DNA of 64,000 nt from Udaeobacter sp963725505 (GCA_963725505.1 CAVRYN010000006.1:62001-126000), one strand, 5' to 3'; positions 49,354 through 57,870 are shown, counted from the first letter of the stretch. A program made the numbers and translations. Notes: generated by a model from the letters alone, not told the origin.

Positions 49354-49539
49354 ATGACGAAACTGGGATTCAAAGGCAGTTGGAACGAAGCAAAAGGCAA
49401 GTTGAAACAAAAATACGCGCAGTTGACCGATGACGACCTCGCATTTGCCGAAGGGAAAGATGAGGAACTGCTGGGACGACTCGAGCGAAAACTGGGCAAA
49501 ACGAAGGAAGATCTGCGAAGGGAAATCGACAGCCTGTAA
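49354..49539 (+). CDS. CsbD family stress-response protein
   Basis: 61 residues from the ATG at 49354. The family phrase is complete: GSWNEAKGKLKQKYAQLTDD DLAFAEGKDEELLGRLERKL GKTKEDL. CsbD/YjbJ-type proteins are small, highly expressed under general or salt stress; their action is unknown. It is followed by a glutaredoxin-like gene on the same strand 70 bases on. Confidence 0.93.
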   Translation: MTKLGFKGSWNEAKGKLKQKYAQLTDDDLAFAEGKDEELLGRLERKLGKTKEDLRREIDSL

Positions 49540-49610
49540 ACCGGGGAGCGGCCAGATTGGCGCGCACCGCTTCGGCGTTACAAGTTCCGAAGTTGTGATA
49601 TATTCCGCGG

Positions 49611-49946
49611 ATGCAAACGCCAGAAATCACCGCATATCTGAAGACGTATTGTGGCTGGAGCGCCGGTGTGCGCGCCGTGTTGGCCAAATACAATCTTCCA
49701 TACACAGAAAAGGACATTATCCAGAATCCGGCCTTCCGCTGGGAGATGGAAACCAAGAGCGGACAGCCGCTTTCGCCCTGTGTCGAAATCAACGGGCATA
49801 TGCTCGCCGACATCAGTGGCGAGGAAGTCGAACGGTACTTGATCGATAATAAACTCGTCCAGCCGAGCGACGCTGCGACCGATGTTCCGACCAACGCGGC
49901 CTGCGCAAACGAGCAACACGAGGGCGTCGTGAAGTTGAATTTGTAA
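49611..49946 (+). CDS. Glutaredoxin-like protein with CGWS active site
   Basis: 111 residues. Thioredoxin fold: EITAYLKTYCGWSAGVRAVL AKYN gives a monothiol CxxS site (Cys13), then YTEKDIIQNPAFRWEMETKS GQPLSPCVEINGHML with the cis-Pro region (here SPCVEING), and an end with GEEVERYLIDNKLV. The extra cysteine next to the cis-Pro loop and the C-terminal tail (AACANEQHEGVVKL) are unusual. Probably handles glutathione mixed disulfides or iron-sulfur transfer; which one is not clear. Its 3' flank is a palindromic element. Confidence 0.85.
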   Translation: MQTPEITAYLKTYCGWSAGVRAVLAKYNLPYTEKDIIQNPAFRWEMETKSGQPLSPCVEINGHMLADISGEEVERYLIDNKLVQPSDAATDVPTNAACANEQHEGVVKLNL

Positions 49947-49948
49947 TT

Positions 49949-50058
49949 TGTTAAAAGGGTTACAACGTTAAAACGTTGAACCGCTGAAAGGTTAAAGAGT
50001 CAGAAAGGTTAAGCCGCTTTTAACCTTGTAACTCTTTTAACTTTTTTAACCTTTCAGC
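49949..50058. repeat. GTTACAACGTTAAAAC... / ...GTAACTCTTTTAACTTTT inverted repeat
   Basis: Family of 28394-28478. TTGTTAAAAGGGTTACAACG TTAAAACG and reverse-strand AAGGTTAAAAAAGTTAAAAG AGTTACAAGG arms; ends one base before the PBP1A start codon, so its right arm (TTAACCTTTCAGCG) lies where the ribosome site should be. Confidence 0.75.
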
Positions 50059-50059
50059 G

Positions 50060-52228
50060 ATGAAATTCTTCGCCCGGCTCCGCTCCAGAAAAAGAAGCGG
50101 CAGCCGCCTTTTCCGCTACGGTTGGAAAGTCACTCTGCTTGTCTTGCTGGCGGGCGCCGGCTTCGCCGTCTTCCTCTTTTATGGGACGTGGGCGCAAACC
50201 TTCGACATGAAGAATGTCGGGGAAATGCCGGAGCGAAACACCGTTTACGATGTCGATGGAAAAATCTACAGCCGCCTTGCTGGCGCGAATCGTCTCAAGG
50301 TTTCCCTGAGCGAAGTCTCGCCGTTTTTCATCAATGCGGTGCTGGTGCGCGAGGACGCCCGGTTCTATGAGCACAAAGGGGTTGATTGGCGCGGGATTCT
50401 GCGCGCGGTGGTCCGCGATATTACGAGCGGCTCAGCCAAGGAAGGCGCCAGCAGCATTACCCAGCAGCTTGCCCGAAACAGCCTTCCACTCGGGGGCCGC
50501 ACGCTTAGCCGGAAAGTGCTCGAAGCGATGGTGGCATTTCGGATCGAGCATCAGTTCACCAAGCAGCAAATTCTTGAGCTTTACATCAACCGAATCTATT
50601 TCGGCACCGGCTGTTATGGAGTCGAAACAGCTTCACAAGCTTACTTTAGCAAAAGCGCATCGAAGCTGAGTCTCTCTGAAGCCGCGATCCTTGCAGGTCT
50701 GATCCGCAGTCCAAATCGTTTTTCGCCGTTAAAAAATCCGCAAGGCGCGGTGACGCAGGGCAATGCTGTGCTGGATCGCATGGTCGCGTTGAAAAAAATT
50801 ACGCCAGCGCAAGCCCAGGAGGCGAGGATCGCAAAAATTACTCCACATCCCAAACGTTTGCCCCAGATCCAGGAGAATTACGCGATGGACGCCGTACAAC
50901 GTGCTTTGAGTCCGTTGTTAACGCAGGACCAGATCGATAATGGCGGCCTGTCGATCTATACGACGCTCGATCCGGCCGTGCAAAACGCCGCGCAGGACGC
51001 ACTGGAGAAACAACTCACCAAAATCGAACATCAATCCAATTTTCATCATCCACTCAAAGCGGATTACAAACCGCCCGAGAACGGGGAAGGGGATTCGTCC
51101 ATGCCTTACCTCGAAGGCGCGGTGGTCGTGATCGACAATGCCAGCGGCGGCATTCGCGGACTCGTCGGCGGGCGCGATTACGCGCAAAGCAAGTTCAATC
51201 GGGCGATGGCTCCCACAAACCGGCAGGTTGGCTCAGCGTTCAAACCGTTCGTTTACACTGTCGCTTTCAGCCACGGGCTGTTGCCGGGCGCTGCGATTAG
51301 TGATGGCCCGATTCAACCCGGCGAAATTGATGGCGCGGGAAGTTGGGCGCCTGCAAATTCCGACGGCACTTACGGCGGCACCATGCCCTGCTCCTACGGC
51401 CTAATTCATTCGCGCAACACCATGAGTGTGCGTGTTGGCCAATTCGCCGGGCTCGATGCTGTGCAAAAGGTTGCGAACGACCTCGGTGTTTCTCAGAACG
51501 TTCCTCATGGGCCGGCGATCTACATTGGCTCGTTCGAGACAAACCTGAAAGATCTGACCGCTGCGTACTCTATTTTTCCCAATGCCGGTGTGCGCAAGCA
51601 AGCTTACATTATCGAGCGCATTGACGATCAGCGGCACAAACCAATTTATCTCGCCGCGCACATATCTACGCCGTCGCTGGATCCGAGCGCAGCCTGGATG
51701 ACTTCGCAGGTGATGGAAGAAGTTTTGACTAAGGGCACCGCCGCCAGCGCGCGGTCACTCGGCTTCAAGTTGCCGGCGGCAGGTAAGACTGGCACCACCA
51801 ACGATTACAAGGACGCGTGGTTCGCAGGTTACACCAGCACGCTCACCTGCGGTGTCTGGGTCGGATTCGATCAGCCGACAACGATCATTGCACACGGTTA
51901 CGGCGCCGCGTTGGCATTGCCGGTCTGGACACAAGTAATGAACAAAGCCGCACAACATTATCCCGCCGAGCCGTTGCGACCGACCATGCCGCTCCAACAC
52001 GCCACGGTCTGTTCGATTTCCAATCAGCTCGCCACCACTGGATGCATGGGGGCCGGCACCGCTTACGACATCGATTTACCTGCCGACAAGGTGCCAAACG
52101 CCGCCTGCCAGGTGCACGGCGGTGCGCAATGGCCGTTTGCACAGCAGGCGCCGGGTTTACCCGAAAAGGCCGCGACTTTCCCCGGCCGTTTGTTCAAATC
52201 GTTTCGGAGACTTTTCGGCGGACGATAA
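50060..52228 (+). CDS. Class A penicillin-binding protein (transglycosylase/transpeptidase)
   Basis: 722 residues, PBP1A-type. A cytoplasmic basic start, one membrane helix (VTLLVLLAGAGFAVFLFYG, about residue 24-42), a GT51 transglycosylase domain with catalytic Glu98 in VREDARFYEHKGVDW, GASSITQQLARN (about residue 129) and FTKQQILELYINRIYFG, then a transpeptidase domain with Ser392 in GSAFKPF, SRN (451-453) and KTGTT (576-580). It polymerises and cross-links peptidoglycan in the periplasm. C-terminus has CSISNQLATTGCMG with a Cys pair. No usable Shine-Dalgarno is seen because a palindrome abuts the ATG. Confidence 0.95.
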   Translation: MKFFARLRSRKRSGSRLFRYGWKVTLLVLLAGAGFAVFLFYGTWAQTFDMKNVGEMPERNTVYDVDGKIYSRLAGANRLKVSLSEVSPFFINAVLVREDARFYEHKGVDWRGILRAVVRDITSGSAKEGASSITQQLARNSLPLGGRTLSRKVLEAMVAFRIEHQFTKQQILELYINRIYFGTGCYGVETASQAYFSKSASKLSLSEAAILAGLIRSPNRFSPLKNPQGAVTQGNAVLDRMVALKKITPAQAQEARIAKITPHPKRLPQIQENYAMDAVQRALSPLLTQDQIDNGGLSIYTTLDPAVQNAAQDALEKQLTKIEHQSNFHHPLKADYKPPENGEGDSSMPYLEGAVVVIDNASGGIRGLVGGRDYAQSKFNRAMAPTNRQVGSAFKPFVYTVAFSHGLLPGAAISDGPIQPGEIDGAGSWAPANSDGTYGGTMPCSYGLIHSRNTMSVRVGQFAGLDAVQKVANDLGVSQNVPHGPAIYIGSFETNLKDLTAAYSIFPNAGVRKQAYIIERIDDQRHKPIYLAAHISTPSLDPSAAWMTSQVMEEVLTKGTAASARSLGFKLPAAGKTGTTNDYKDAWFAGYTSTLTCGVWVGFDQPTTIIAHGYGAALALPVWTQVMNKAAQHYPAEPLRPTMPLQHATVCSISNQLATTGCMGAGTAYDIDLPADKVPNAACQVHGGAQWPFAQQAPGLPEKAATFPGRLFKSFRRLFGGR

Positions 52229-52258
52229 CGGAAGAGAATCATTCTTGCGATCGCCCAG

Positions 52259-52324
52259 TTGTAGCGGCGCTTGTGTCAAGCGCCAAGGAAACTAATCAGG
52301 CGTTTGATACAAACGCCTCTACAA
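52259..52324. repeat. TTGTAGCGGCGCTTGTGTC...CGCCTCTACAA palindrome
   Basis: TTGTAGCGGCGCTTGTGTCA AGCGCC and GGCGTTTGATACAAACGCCT CTACAA. Each arm has an inner hairpin, and the ends pair. Nearly the same arrangement recurs at 55319-55386. Confidence 0.85.
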
Positions 52325-52439
52325 GTCTGGATCGATGTTGGATGTTTGGTGAACTTGCCGAGCAAAAAACAGCCGAAACTATTGCCAGTTCCGGCTGTAT
52401 GTAGTGCTATTTGTTCAGCTTGCAACACCTCAAGCATTC

Positions 52440-52661
52440 TTACTTTCGGATTTTTTGCAACTCGCTCTCAATCCGGGCATGGAACTCTTGATGATTGATG
52501 TCATCTGGAACATCTAACACATGTAGTTTTTGCTCCGGGCCTGCCATAATGCCTGCCCGATAATCCATCGGTTGCACCTCCGACGTGTTTGGTTGAGGAT
52601 TGTGACCATAAGCCGCAGCGGCCAGCTTGCCGTCTTTGTTAGTTATGACCGTTATTTTCAT
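52440..52661 (-). CDS. Small conserved-looking hypothetical protein
   Basis: 73 residues: MKITVITNKDGKLAAAAYGH, then GIMAGPEQKLHVLDVPDDIN and a C-terminal helix HQEFHARIESELQKIRK. The 'ITNKDGKL...GPxQxLHxLDVPD' layout is like small proteins I associate with actinobacterial and myxobacterial genomes, but without a name. The ATG overlaps the upstream gene's stop by four bases, so it is the second gene of a coupled pair with 52658-52918. Confidence 0.65.
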   Translation of the reverse strand: MKITVITNKDGKLAAAAYGHNPQPNTSEVQPMDYRAGIMAGPEQKLHVLDVPDDINHQEFHARIESELQKIRK

Positions 52662-52918
52662 ACCGCACCTCCGCCTTGTAAGTTGTGGTAAGCACCTTGA
52701 GCCCCAACATTTTTAATGGTTACGTAGTATCGCACATAACCGCTGTTGAAGATGGCCTTCCCCTGATCACTGGCGTTGTGTCGCGCGCCGTTGTTAAACT
52801 GTTTAACGTCGGCTCCCGCATGCTGGAAACCGTAGTCTCCGCCGCCGCGATCATACCACCAGTAAGTAGACTGGCCTGGAGCCAAGTATGTGACTGACCC
52901 TAGATTACTGAATGCCAT
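52658..52918 (-). CDS. Small beta-rich hypothetical protein
   Basis: 86 residues: FSNLGSVTYLAPGQSTYWWY DRGGG, DYGFQHAGADVKQFNNGARH and YVRYYVTIKNVGAQGAYHNL. Rich in Gly, Tyr, Asn and aromatic residues, no cysteine and no signal peptide; the spacing of strands suggests a compact beta domain, perhaps a lectin- or capsid-like fold, but this is a guess. GGAAAC precedes the ATG. Coupled with the following gene by ATGA. Confidence 0.6.
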   Translation of the reverse strand: MAFSNLGSVTYLAPGQSTYWWYDRGGGDYGFQHAGADVKQFNNGARHNASDQGKAIFNSGYVRYYVTIKNVGAQGAYHNLQGGGAV

Positions 52919-53046
52919 AGTTGTTTCCTTTCCGTCTTTGTTTTTTGTTTTCGCTTTCTATTAACTATTAACTATAACTATATCCGTGACTTTCCGTGTC
53001 ACACTGTGACTTTTGGCGGCACAATGGAAGGGAGGCAAGGAGTCAG

Positions 53047-53718
53047 TCAGAACTTCCAGTTAACGGGGCGTTCCGCATGCGGATTATAGGAGCAGAAGTA
53101 TCCAGTTTTGATCCTAGCGGCCAAGTGGTACCCGAGCGATGGGATTGCCTCGCCGATTTTTCGGATCGCTTTCTTAATACATTTGGTCACTGCCGAACGC
53201 GCTCGTTCGGCGTCCGAGGAGGTCTTGCGGTCCTTCCCCCCGAGTCCAATGGCTGAGGCGAGATAGTCGGCAATCGCCCGCAGTTCGTTCTGAGCCTCGG
53301 TTTTCCGCTGAGGATCGTTGAATCGCTCTGCCTCGTTCAAGTCTTGCCGCAGCTCGTTGAGGCGGCGTTTATATTCTGCTTTCGCTTGTGCGTCCAACAT
53401 AGGGATGCCGACATAAGGTCCGCGCGTCACGCATCCATGCAGCGCGACTTCTGCAGCCGGAGTTGATGCATCCATCGGGTGGGAGAGCAATTCCTTGACA
53501 TGGAACTCGCGTCCCGGATCGCGAAGCAAGACAGCGAGACAGTGCAGGCCGCGCATGGATTTAAGCAATGCGCTGCGACCGTGATATCGAATGACCCAGT
53601 AATCGTTCTGACGTAAGAACAAACACTCTTCGTGTGTCGGAAGAACCGAGCAATCCGCAGGAGATTCTCTAACTCGTTCGACTTTGTGTTCTGCACTCGA
53701 GATTGCTTCTTTTGACAT
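53047..53718 (-). CDS. Stand-alone regulator accessory domain protein
   Basis: 223 residues from the ATG at 53718, preceded by AAGGAGG. The sequence resembles the C-terminal accessory domain of some large ATPase/LuxR-type regulators: FLRQNDYWVIRYHGRSALLK SMRGLHCLAVLLRDPGREFH VKEL, then LDAQAKAEYKRRLNELRQDL, ASAIGLGGKDRKTSSDAERA RSAVTKCIKKAIRKIGEAIP and KTGYFCSYNPHAERPVNW. The 'GLGGRDR...ERAR..VT..I..AI..I' helix block is a DNA-binding-like bundle. Here no ATPase, TPR or kinase domain precedes it. I infer a regulator; target unknown. Confidence 0.65.
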   Translation of the reverse strand: MSKEAISSAEHKVERVRESPADCSVLPTHEECLFLRQNDYWVIRYHGRSALLKSMRGLHCLAVLLRDPGREFHVKELLSHPMDASTPAAEVALHGCVTRGPYVGIPMLDAQAKAEYKRRLNELRQDLNEAERFNDPQRKTEAQNELRAIADYLASAIGLGGKDRKTSSDAERARSAVTKCIKKAIRKIGEAIPSLGYHLAARIKTGYFCSYNPHAERPVNWKF

Positions 53719-54269
53719 ATGCCTCCTTCTTGCTGGGCACTTAAGAGCAACGGAATTCGGTCGACTGTCGCTTTGAACTTGATTCCGTGGGTTCATGCGG
53801 TGCTTCCTTTCTTTTCCCCCGCTGTGTTGCCTCCCTGATTAGAGGGTCCGGAAGAGGCGAAGAACCTAGCGGGGGCAGAATGTCCTCCGCCTGATTCAGA
53901 TCCGTTTAACGATGTCCAGTTTTGAAGAAATCTCTTAGGTTGTCAAGACCATTCTACCTAGGTCATTTTGCCCTAGGGAAACGTGTCCGGCTGGCCCCAC
54001 CTCAGGATGTACATGTTTCCGGACACTGCATGTCGCGGTCCAACGCCAATTGTGTCGAATAATTCGCCAATTAGGAAGCGGAATAGTTTTGGAACGGTCA
54101 CGTCCGAGGCCGCTACACTGCTCGAAACCCCTCAGCCGCTGTCTTTGACCGGGGAACGACGTTCAAAAAATCGTAGGGAGCTTAATGAACGCTTCGGCGA
54201 AGCGTCAGAAGCAAACTCAGACAACCAATGGGCCGCCGCCTTTTTGACCTCGTTTTTCATAGGTAAAAA
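53719..54269. other. Spacer without recognisable gene
   Basis: About 550 bases upstream of the regulator-like gene and next to tRNA-Gly. The open frames here are short and not protein-like. On the minus strand TTGACA near 53945 could be a -35 box for the gene at 53718, but no convincing -10 follows at the right distance. Confidence 0.4.
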
Positions 54270-54340
54270 AGCGGGTGAGGGGAATCGAACCCCCGTGTGC
54301 AGCTTGGGAAGCTGCCGTTCTGCCATTGAACTACACCCGC
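54270..54340 (-). tRNA. tRNA-Gly (anticodon CCC)
   Basis: Cloverleaf on the minus strand: acceptor GCGGGTG/CACCCGC, D-arm GTTCAATGGCAGAAC, anticodon stem GCAGC/GCTGC with loop TTCCCAA (anticodon CCC, reading GGG), T-arm GGGGGTTCGATTCCCC. No encoded CCA: the bases after the discriminator T are TTTTTA, so CCA must be added after transcription. Confidence 0.95.
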
Positions 54341-54427
54341 GGTGCGGTTTTCGATTTTAGATTTTCGGTTGCCGATTGCAACTCAAACAAAATAGTCAGC
54401 GCAAATCGGCCTGTTTACCCCGAACGG

Positions 54428-54509
54428 CTGTAGTGTGCGCTGTCCTCAGCGCATCTGGCTAAATGTTAGGGCCCCATTCATTCTCCGCTGAGGACAGCGG
54501 ACTCTACAG
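54428..54509. repeat. CTGTAGTGTGCGCTGTCC...CTCTACAG palindrome
   Basis: CTGTAGTGTGCGCTGTCCTC AGCGC and CCGCTGAGGACAGCGGACTC TACAG are inverted arms with inner hairpins; lies between the prepilin stop and tRNA-Gly. Confidence 0.8.
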
Positions 54510-54538
54510 CACTTGCAGCTCAAGCAAGGTGCAAAAAA

Positions 54539-55261
54539 TCACTGCCACGAAATCACGTCGTCGGCAAAGACGCCCGTGTTCTTATCGCCGGTTACTGCGG
54601 GTGGCCCACTCCCGTCCAGACCAAGAGACCATGCGATTACGCCGATTTGCAGATTAGGCGTCGCCCCCGCATTGGCGCTATAAGGATTTGGCACTTGATT
54701 GTTGTAATCGCCATCGATCCGAATGACATAGTTCATGCCCCACGGATCGAAGTATTGCCCTACGTTGCCACCGACACCTGCGGTTGTTCCGATACCAGAG
54801 CGCGGGCTTGCAGCGTTCTTCACGTCGGGTGGCGAAATGAAAACAATTTGGCGTGTGTTGATGGTAGCGGCAGCTAGACACGACCCTGCCGCGACAGTGC
54901 ATCCGCGGAGTTCTCTAAAGAGCGTCTCATTGTTAGTTGGGCTTCCGCCTGGCCCAAAGGTTGTGTCTATCACTATGCCGGCCGCGAGCGGATACTTTCC
55001 ATACTCCGTGTAGAACGCGTTCACGGCATTGACGATTTGGGTGAGATCATTTTTGGCCTGCGTTCTTTTGGCTTGATCTTGTACGGCCTTGAAAGCGGGA
55101 AAGAGCAGTCCGATCAGAATGCCAATGATTGCGATAACAACCAGCAGCTCGATGAGAGTGAAGGCGCGTTGGAGTGTTTCTGTAGGGGACGCATGTGGCA
55201 AACGCCACGTTTGGGTAATGCCAGCGTGCTGGCACAGACGCCCTACAATTCGGGGGTGCAT
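54539..55261 (-). CDS. Type II secretion/type IV pilus-like prepilin (pseudopilin)
   Basis: 240 residues from the ATG at 55261. The prepilin motif QRAFTLIELLVVIAIIGILI GLLFPAF begins near residue 32, with cleavage expected before AFTLIE and Glu at +5. The mature part has a helix (VQDQAKRTQAKNDLTQIVNA VNAFYTEYGKYP) and a C-terminal domain with PRSGIGTTAGVGGNVGQYFD PWGMNYVIRIDGDYNN, the PWG-Y pattern of GspG pseudopilins. The ~31-residue leader is unusually long and is the translation of a palindrome (55181-55248), so the native start has probably been displaced. No other secretion genes adjoin; such pseudopilins are numerous in Verrucomicrobia and Planctomycetes. Confidence 0.85.
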   Translation of the reverse strand: MHPRIVGRLCQHAGITQTWRLPHASPTETLQRAFTLIELLVVIAIIGILIGLLFPAFKAVQDQAKRTQAKNDLTQIVNAVNAFYTEYGKYPLAAGIVIDTTFGPGGSPTNNETLFRELRGCTVAAGSCLAAATINTRQIVFISPPDVKNAASPRSGIGTTAGVGGNVGQYFDPWGMNYVIRIDGDYNNQVPNPYSANAGATPNLQIGVIAWSLGLDGSGPPAVTGDKNTGVFADDVISWQ

Positions 55262-56786
55262 CGCTGCCGAGACTATGGCGCGTTAACTGGTTTTGCACAA
55301 TCATTTCGTTTAAGCCCGTTGTAGCGGCGATTGTGTCAACCGCCGAAATCGAAGCAGTCGCTCGCCGCAACGATGCGCCTCTACAACTCATCACGTCCAC
55401 TTCGCTCATCTGTTCCGGGAACGGGCACTGCGCGCAGTCGGAATTGTCTTGCATACAAAAATCTTCATAAATCTGGAGCAGACCTTGCTGGTGCGCGACG
55501 GTTTTCAAAAATTGTTTCCCGCGCGGGTCGTTTCCAAAAAGACGCGTTGCGGCGGTTTCGAGTCGTCGGTTTGACAACTGTGCCGGCAGCTTTGCGTATT
55601 CTGCCCAAACGCGCGTACTCGGCGGAGTCGAAGCCTCGCCATCGTGCGCAAACCAAAATGGAAACAGCACGTTCGCCAGAATATCGGCGACGCGCGAATC
55701 ACCAATAAGCGCCATTTTCTTCGGCGACGCAGCGGCTGTGAGCGTGTAATGAAAATTCCAAAACGGATGCTCCAGCGCCTGAAAGAAATCATTTGCCGCG
55801 GCAACGCTGCTCTTCCCTGAGGCTCGCTGAAGACGCGACCAATCGCGTGCCAGGACTGCCAGTGCTGCCAGCCGCCGCTGCGGATGATTAACCGGACGCG
55901 TGCTACTCATCCGCCACGTGTTGCTTGGTAAAATGAACCTTTGCAACTCATCCCGATGCGGCCACCAGCCGTCCCATAGTTGTCGCACGTATTCGCGCGC
56001 CGATTTTTTATACACGTCGAGGTCCGGTGTCTCCAGGAAACCGGCCCCGCCAAAGAGCAACGCCTCGCAGTCCCGAACATTTTCACGCAGCAACCGCAGC
56101 GGCAAACGTTGTGCGAGAAGCGTGAACGGGAGCTTGTTCTCCTTGTAACCAAGTGCGCTCGCGATTTCCTGAAAAAGCGTTTCGTCGCGTCCGTGTGCGT
56201 CGATCTTGCTGCGAATCCGGTTCGCTTTTTGACGCAAACGGAATTGCGCCGCGGCATCCAGCACGCTGCACACGCGTTCTTCGGGCAAATCCTTGAGGGG
56301 CGCCTGGCAGCGTCCCGGCCGCGCCAGCGGGACAATTGCATTAAACGCCTCCGGCAAAGTCGCGAGATCGATGCAAACCTGAGGCACGTTTCGGTTCGAT
56401 TGTGTGCGCGTGAAAAAGGCGCGATCGCTTCTCTCAACAAACACGTGAAGGACGGTCGCTTCGAAAGCTGGATTCGTGGCGTGACCGTGTGTTTCCCAGC
56501 TGCGATCAAGCAGATCGATCTCGACGCAGCCGGGAATTGGTTCGCCACCATTTATTCGAATTGCAGCATCACGAAAATCCGGTCCAGCTTCGCGGTTCCA
56601 GGTGCCGAATTGGATAATATCGATCTCAACTCCGTCGGTACTGACAAAGTGTTTGCCGAAATCTCCAGCAAACCAGCGCGCTTGCAGCTCCAGCTCCGAA
56701 GGAATTCGCGGTGAGACGAACAACGCACGCTCGCGGACGCGATCGATATCGCGCAATTGTGCATAGCGATCTGCGAGCGACGTCAC
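55047..56786 (-). CDS. DUF2851 family protein with a repeat-derived C-terminal extension
   Basis: 579 codons. The family part covers residues 1 to about 466: SELELQARWFAGDFGKHFVS TDG, VEIDIIQFGTWNREAGPDFR DAAI, PGCVEIDLLDRSWETHGH, and a last Cys-rich segment CMQDNSDCAQCPFPEQM. Function unknown. From SCRGASLRRATAS onward (about 112 residues) the frame reads through the palindrome at 55319-55386, then through the next palindrome and out of frame across the start of the prepilin gene, giving an overlap of 215 bases on the same strand. The true protein probably ended near SEVDVM before the element entered. Confidence 0.8.
   Translation of the reverse strand: MTSLADRYAQLRDIDRVRERALFVSPRIPSELELQARWFAGDFGKHFVSTDGVEIDIIQFGTWNREAGPDFRDAAIRINGGEPIPGCVEIDLLDRSWETHGHATNPAFEATVLHVFVERSDRAFFTRTQSNRNVPQVCIDLATLPEAFNAIVPLARPGRCQAPLKDLPEERVCSVLDAAAQFRLRQKANRIRSKIDAHGRDETLFQEIASALGYKENKLPFTLLAQRLPLRLLRENVRDCEALLFGGAGFLETPDLDVYKKSAREYVRQLWDGWWPHRDELQRFILPSNTWRMSSTRPVNHPQRRLAALAVLARDWSRLQRASGKSSVAAANDFFQALEHPFWNFHYTLTAAASPKKMALIGDSRVADILANVLFPFWFAHDGEASTPPSTRVWAEYAKLPAQLSNRRLETAATRLFGNDPRGKQFLKTVAHQQGLLQIYEDFCMQDNSDCAQCPFPEQMSEVDVMSCRGASLRRATASISAVDTIAATTGLNEMIVQNQLTRHSLGSDAPPNCRASVPARWHYPNVAFATCVPYRNTPTRLHSHRAAGCYRNHWHSDRTALSRFQGRTRSSQKNAGQK
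55181..55248. repeat. TGTAGGGGACGC...GACGCCCTACA palindrome in the prepilin leader
   Basis: TGTAGGGGACGCATGTGGCA and GCCAGCGTGCTGGCACAGAC GCCCTACA with two inner hairpins. Translated as VGRLCQHAGITQTWRLPHAS in the prepilin frame. Confidence 0.8.
55319..55386. repeat. TTGTAGCGGCGATTGTGTC...GCGCCTCTACAA palindrome at the end of the DUF2851 gene
   Basis: Same structure and termini as 52259-52324. Its start coincides with the point where the DUF2851 protein stops looking like its family. Confidence 0.85.
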
Positions 56787-56817
56787 GCTGAGATTATGTG
56801 AACGCCGTCCGCAGATG

Positions 56818-57870
56818 TCACGCGCGGTTCGCGCTCGCTGATTCCGCGACGACCTCCGGCAACACCGACTGGCTCTGCCGCTGGCGCAAGTCTACGACAA
56901 TCTGCTCCACTAAAGCCGCATCTGATCGCGGGAAAATAAACGAAGTCTTTGTGCTTTTCCCGCCAGCAGGCGAAATAACAAGGTTCTCGAATAAGAATCG
57001 TGGCTCGTGACTTACAACGGAGCCTTCCAGATCGATCGTGCGCGTATACGGGCCTCCACCTTTGCGGGCCACGAAAATGAGTCTGCGCGGTTCTTCGTTT
57101 GTGGCGACGAGCGCGCCGAAAAGATTTGCTGGAATCCGCCGACTGCGCCCGCTGATGCACGGCGCAGCCCACGCGACTGTTTCGCCCAAAACGTTTTCAC
57201 GGTCGAAAACCGTTGCGAGGCGCGCCGGCAGTGTAAGCGGCAACTTTACCGGATGCTCTCGCTCAGCTGGTTCATTGAGTTTTTTCCAGGCCAGCCAGAT
57301 TTTCGCTTTTATGCCGCGTAAAATTTTTGGCGCAAAATAGAAGAAGGCAGCGATGCCGACCAGAAAGACGATCAGGGCAAGCACGGGATTGAAGTGAACG
57401 AGAGCCAGCCCGCCAAGGACCGCAGCGTCTTCGCCTAGGCTTAGCGCAATGTTCGAGAATGGTTCCGGCGATGTGTTGCTGACAAGGCGCGTCGCTGCCT
57501 TCGCGGTGTGGGCAACAAGACTCGTGCCCCCGGCGAGCAATGCGACGATTACCGTAAATGCCGGACTCGGATGGCCGAGCACCTGAATCGCCAGCAACGC
57601 GCCGCCGATCGGGCGAATCACGGTGTGGACTGCGTCCCAGATAGAATCCACCCATGGAATTTTGTCGGCGAAGAACTCGAGAAAATAGAGAACACCGGCG
57701 ACTGTAATGATCCAGGGGTTGCCGACGACCTCGAGCGATTGATACTGTGGCGCCAGCGTGATCCAGTGAAAATGGATGGCGAGTCCGGTGACAAAAACCG
57801 TGAGGTAAAGGTTGATGCCTGCAAGCGCAGCGAGACCGAGAGCGACAGCAAGCAAATCTAGTTTTGCCAC
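56818..57870 (-). CDS. DUF4126 membrane protein
   Basis: 350 residues. The first ~190 residues are a five-helix membrane domain typical of DUF4126: LLAVALGLAALAGINLYLTV, GNPWIITVAGVLYFLEFFAD KIPWVDSIWDAVHTVIRPIG, and LVAHTAKAATRLVSNTSPEP FSN. The remaining ~150 residues are a soluble domain (PRRLIFVARKGGGPYTRTID LEG, VSHEPRFLFENLVISPAGGK) that is not part of the minimal family. Function unknown; possibly a transporter-like scaffold. It is on the same strand as, and 32 bases ahead of, the DUF2851 gene. Confidence 0.85.
   Translation of the reverse strand: MAKLDLLAVALGLAALAGINLYLTVFVTGLAIHFHWITLAPQYQSLEVVGNPWIITVAGVLYFLEFFADKIPWVDSIWDAVHTVIRPIGGALLAIQVLGHPSPAFTVIVALLAGGTSLVAHTAKAATRLVSNTSPEPFSNIALSLGEDAAVLGGLALVHFNPVLALIVFLVGIAAFFYFAPKILRGIKAKIWLAWKKLNEPAEREHPVKLPLTLPARLATVFDRENVLGETVAWAAPCISGRSRRIPANLFGALVATNEEPRRLIFVARKGGGPYTRTIDLEGSVVSHEPRFLFENLVISPAGGKSTKTSFIFPRSDAALVEQIVVDLRQRQSQSVLPEVVAESASANRA

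Noticed and set aside
52258..52325. Simple rho-independent terminator of the PBP gene
   Set aside because: There is no T-run, and the same structure occurs inside and at the end of another gene (55319-55386); it is a dispersed repeat, though it might still affect transcript ends.
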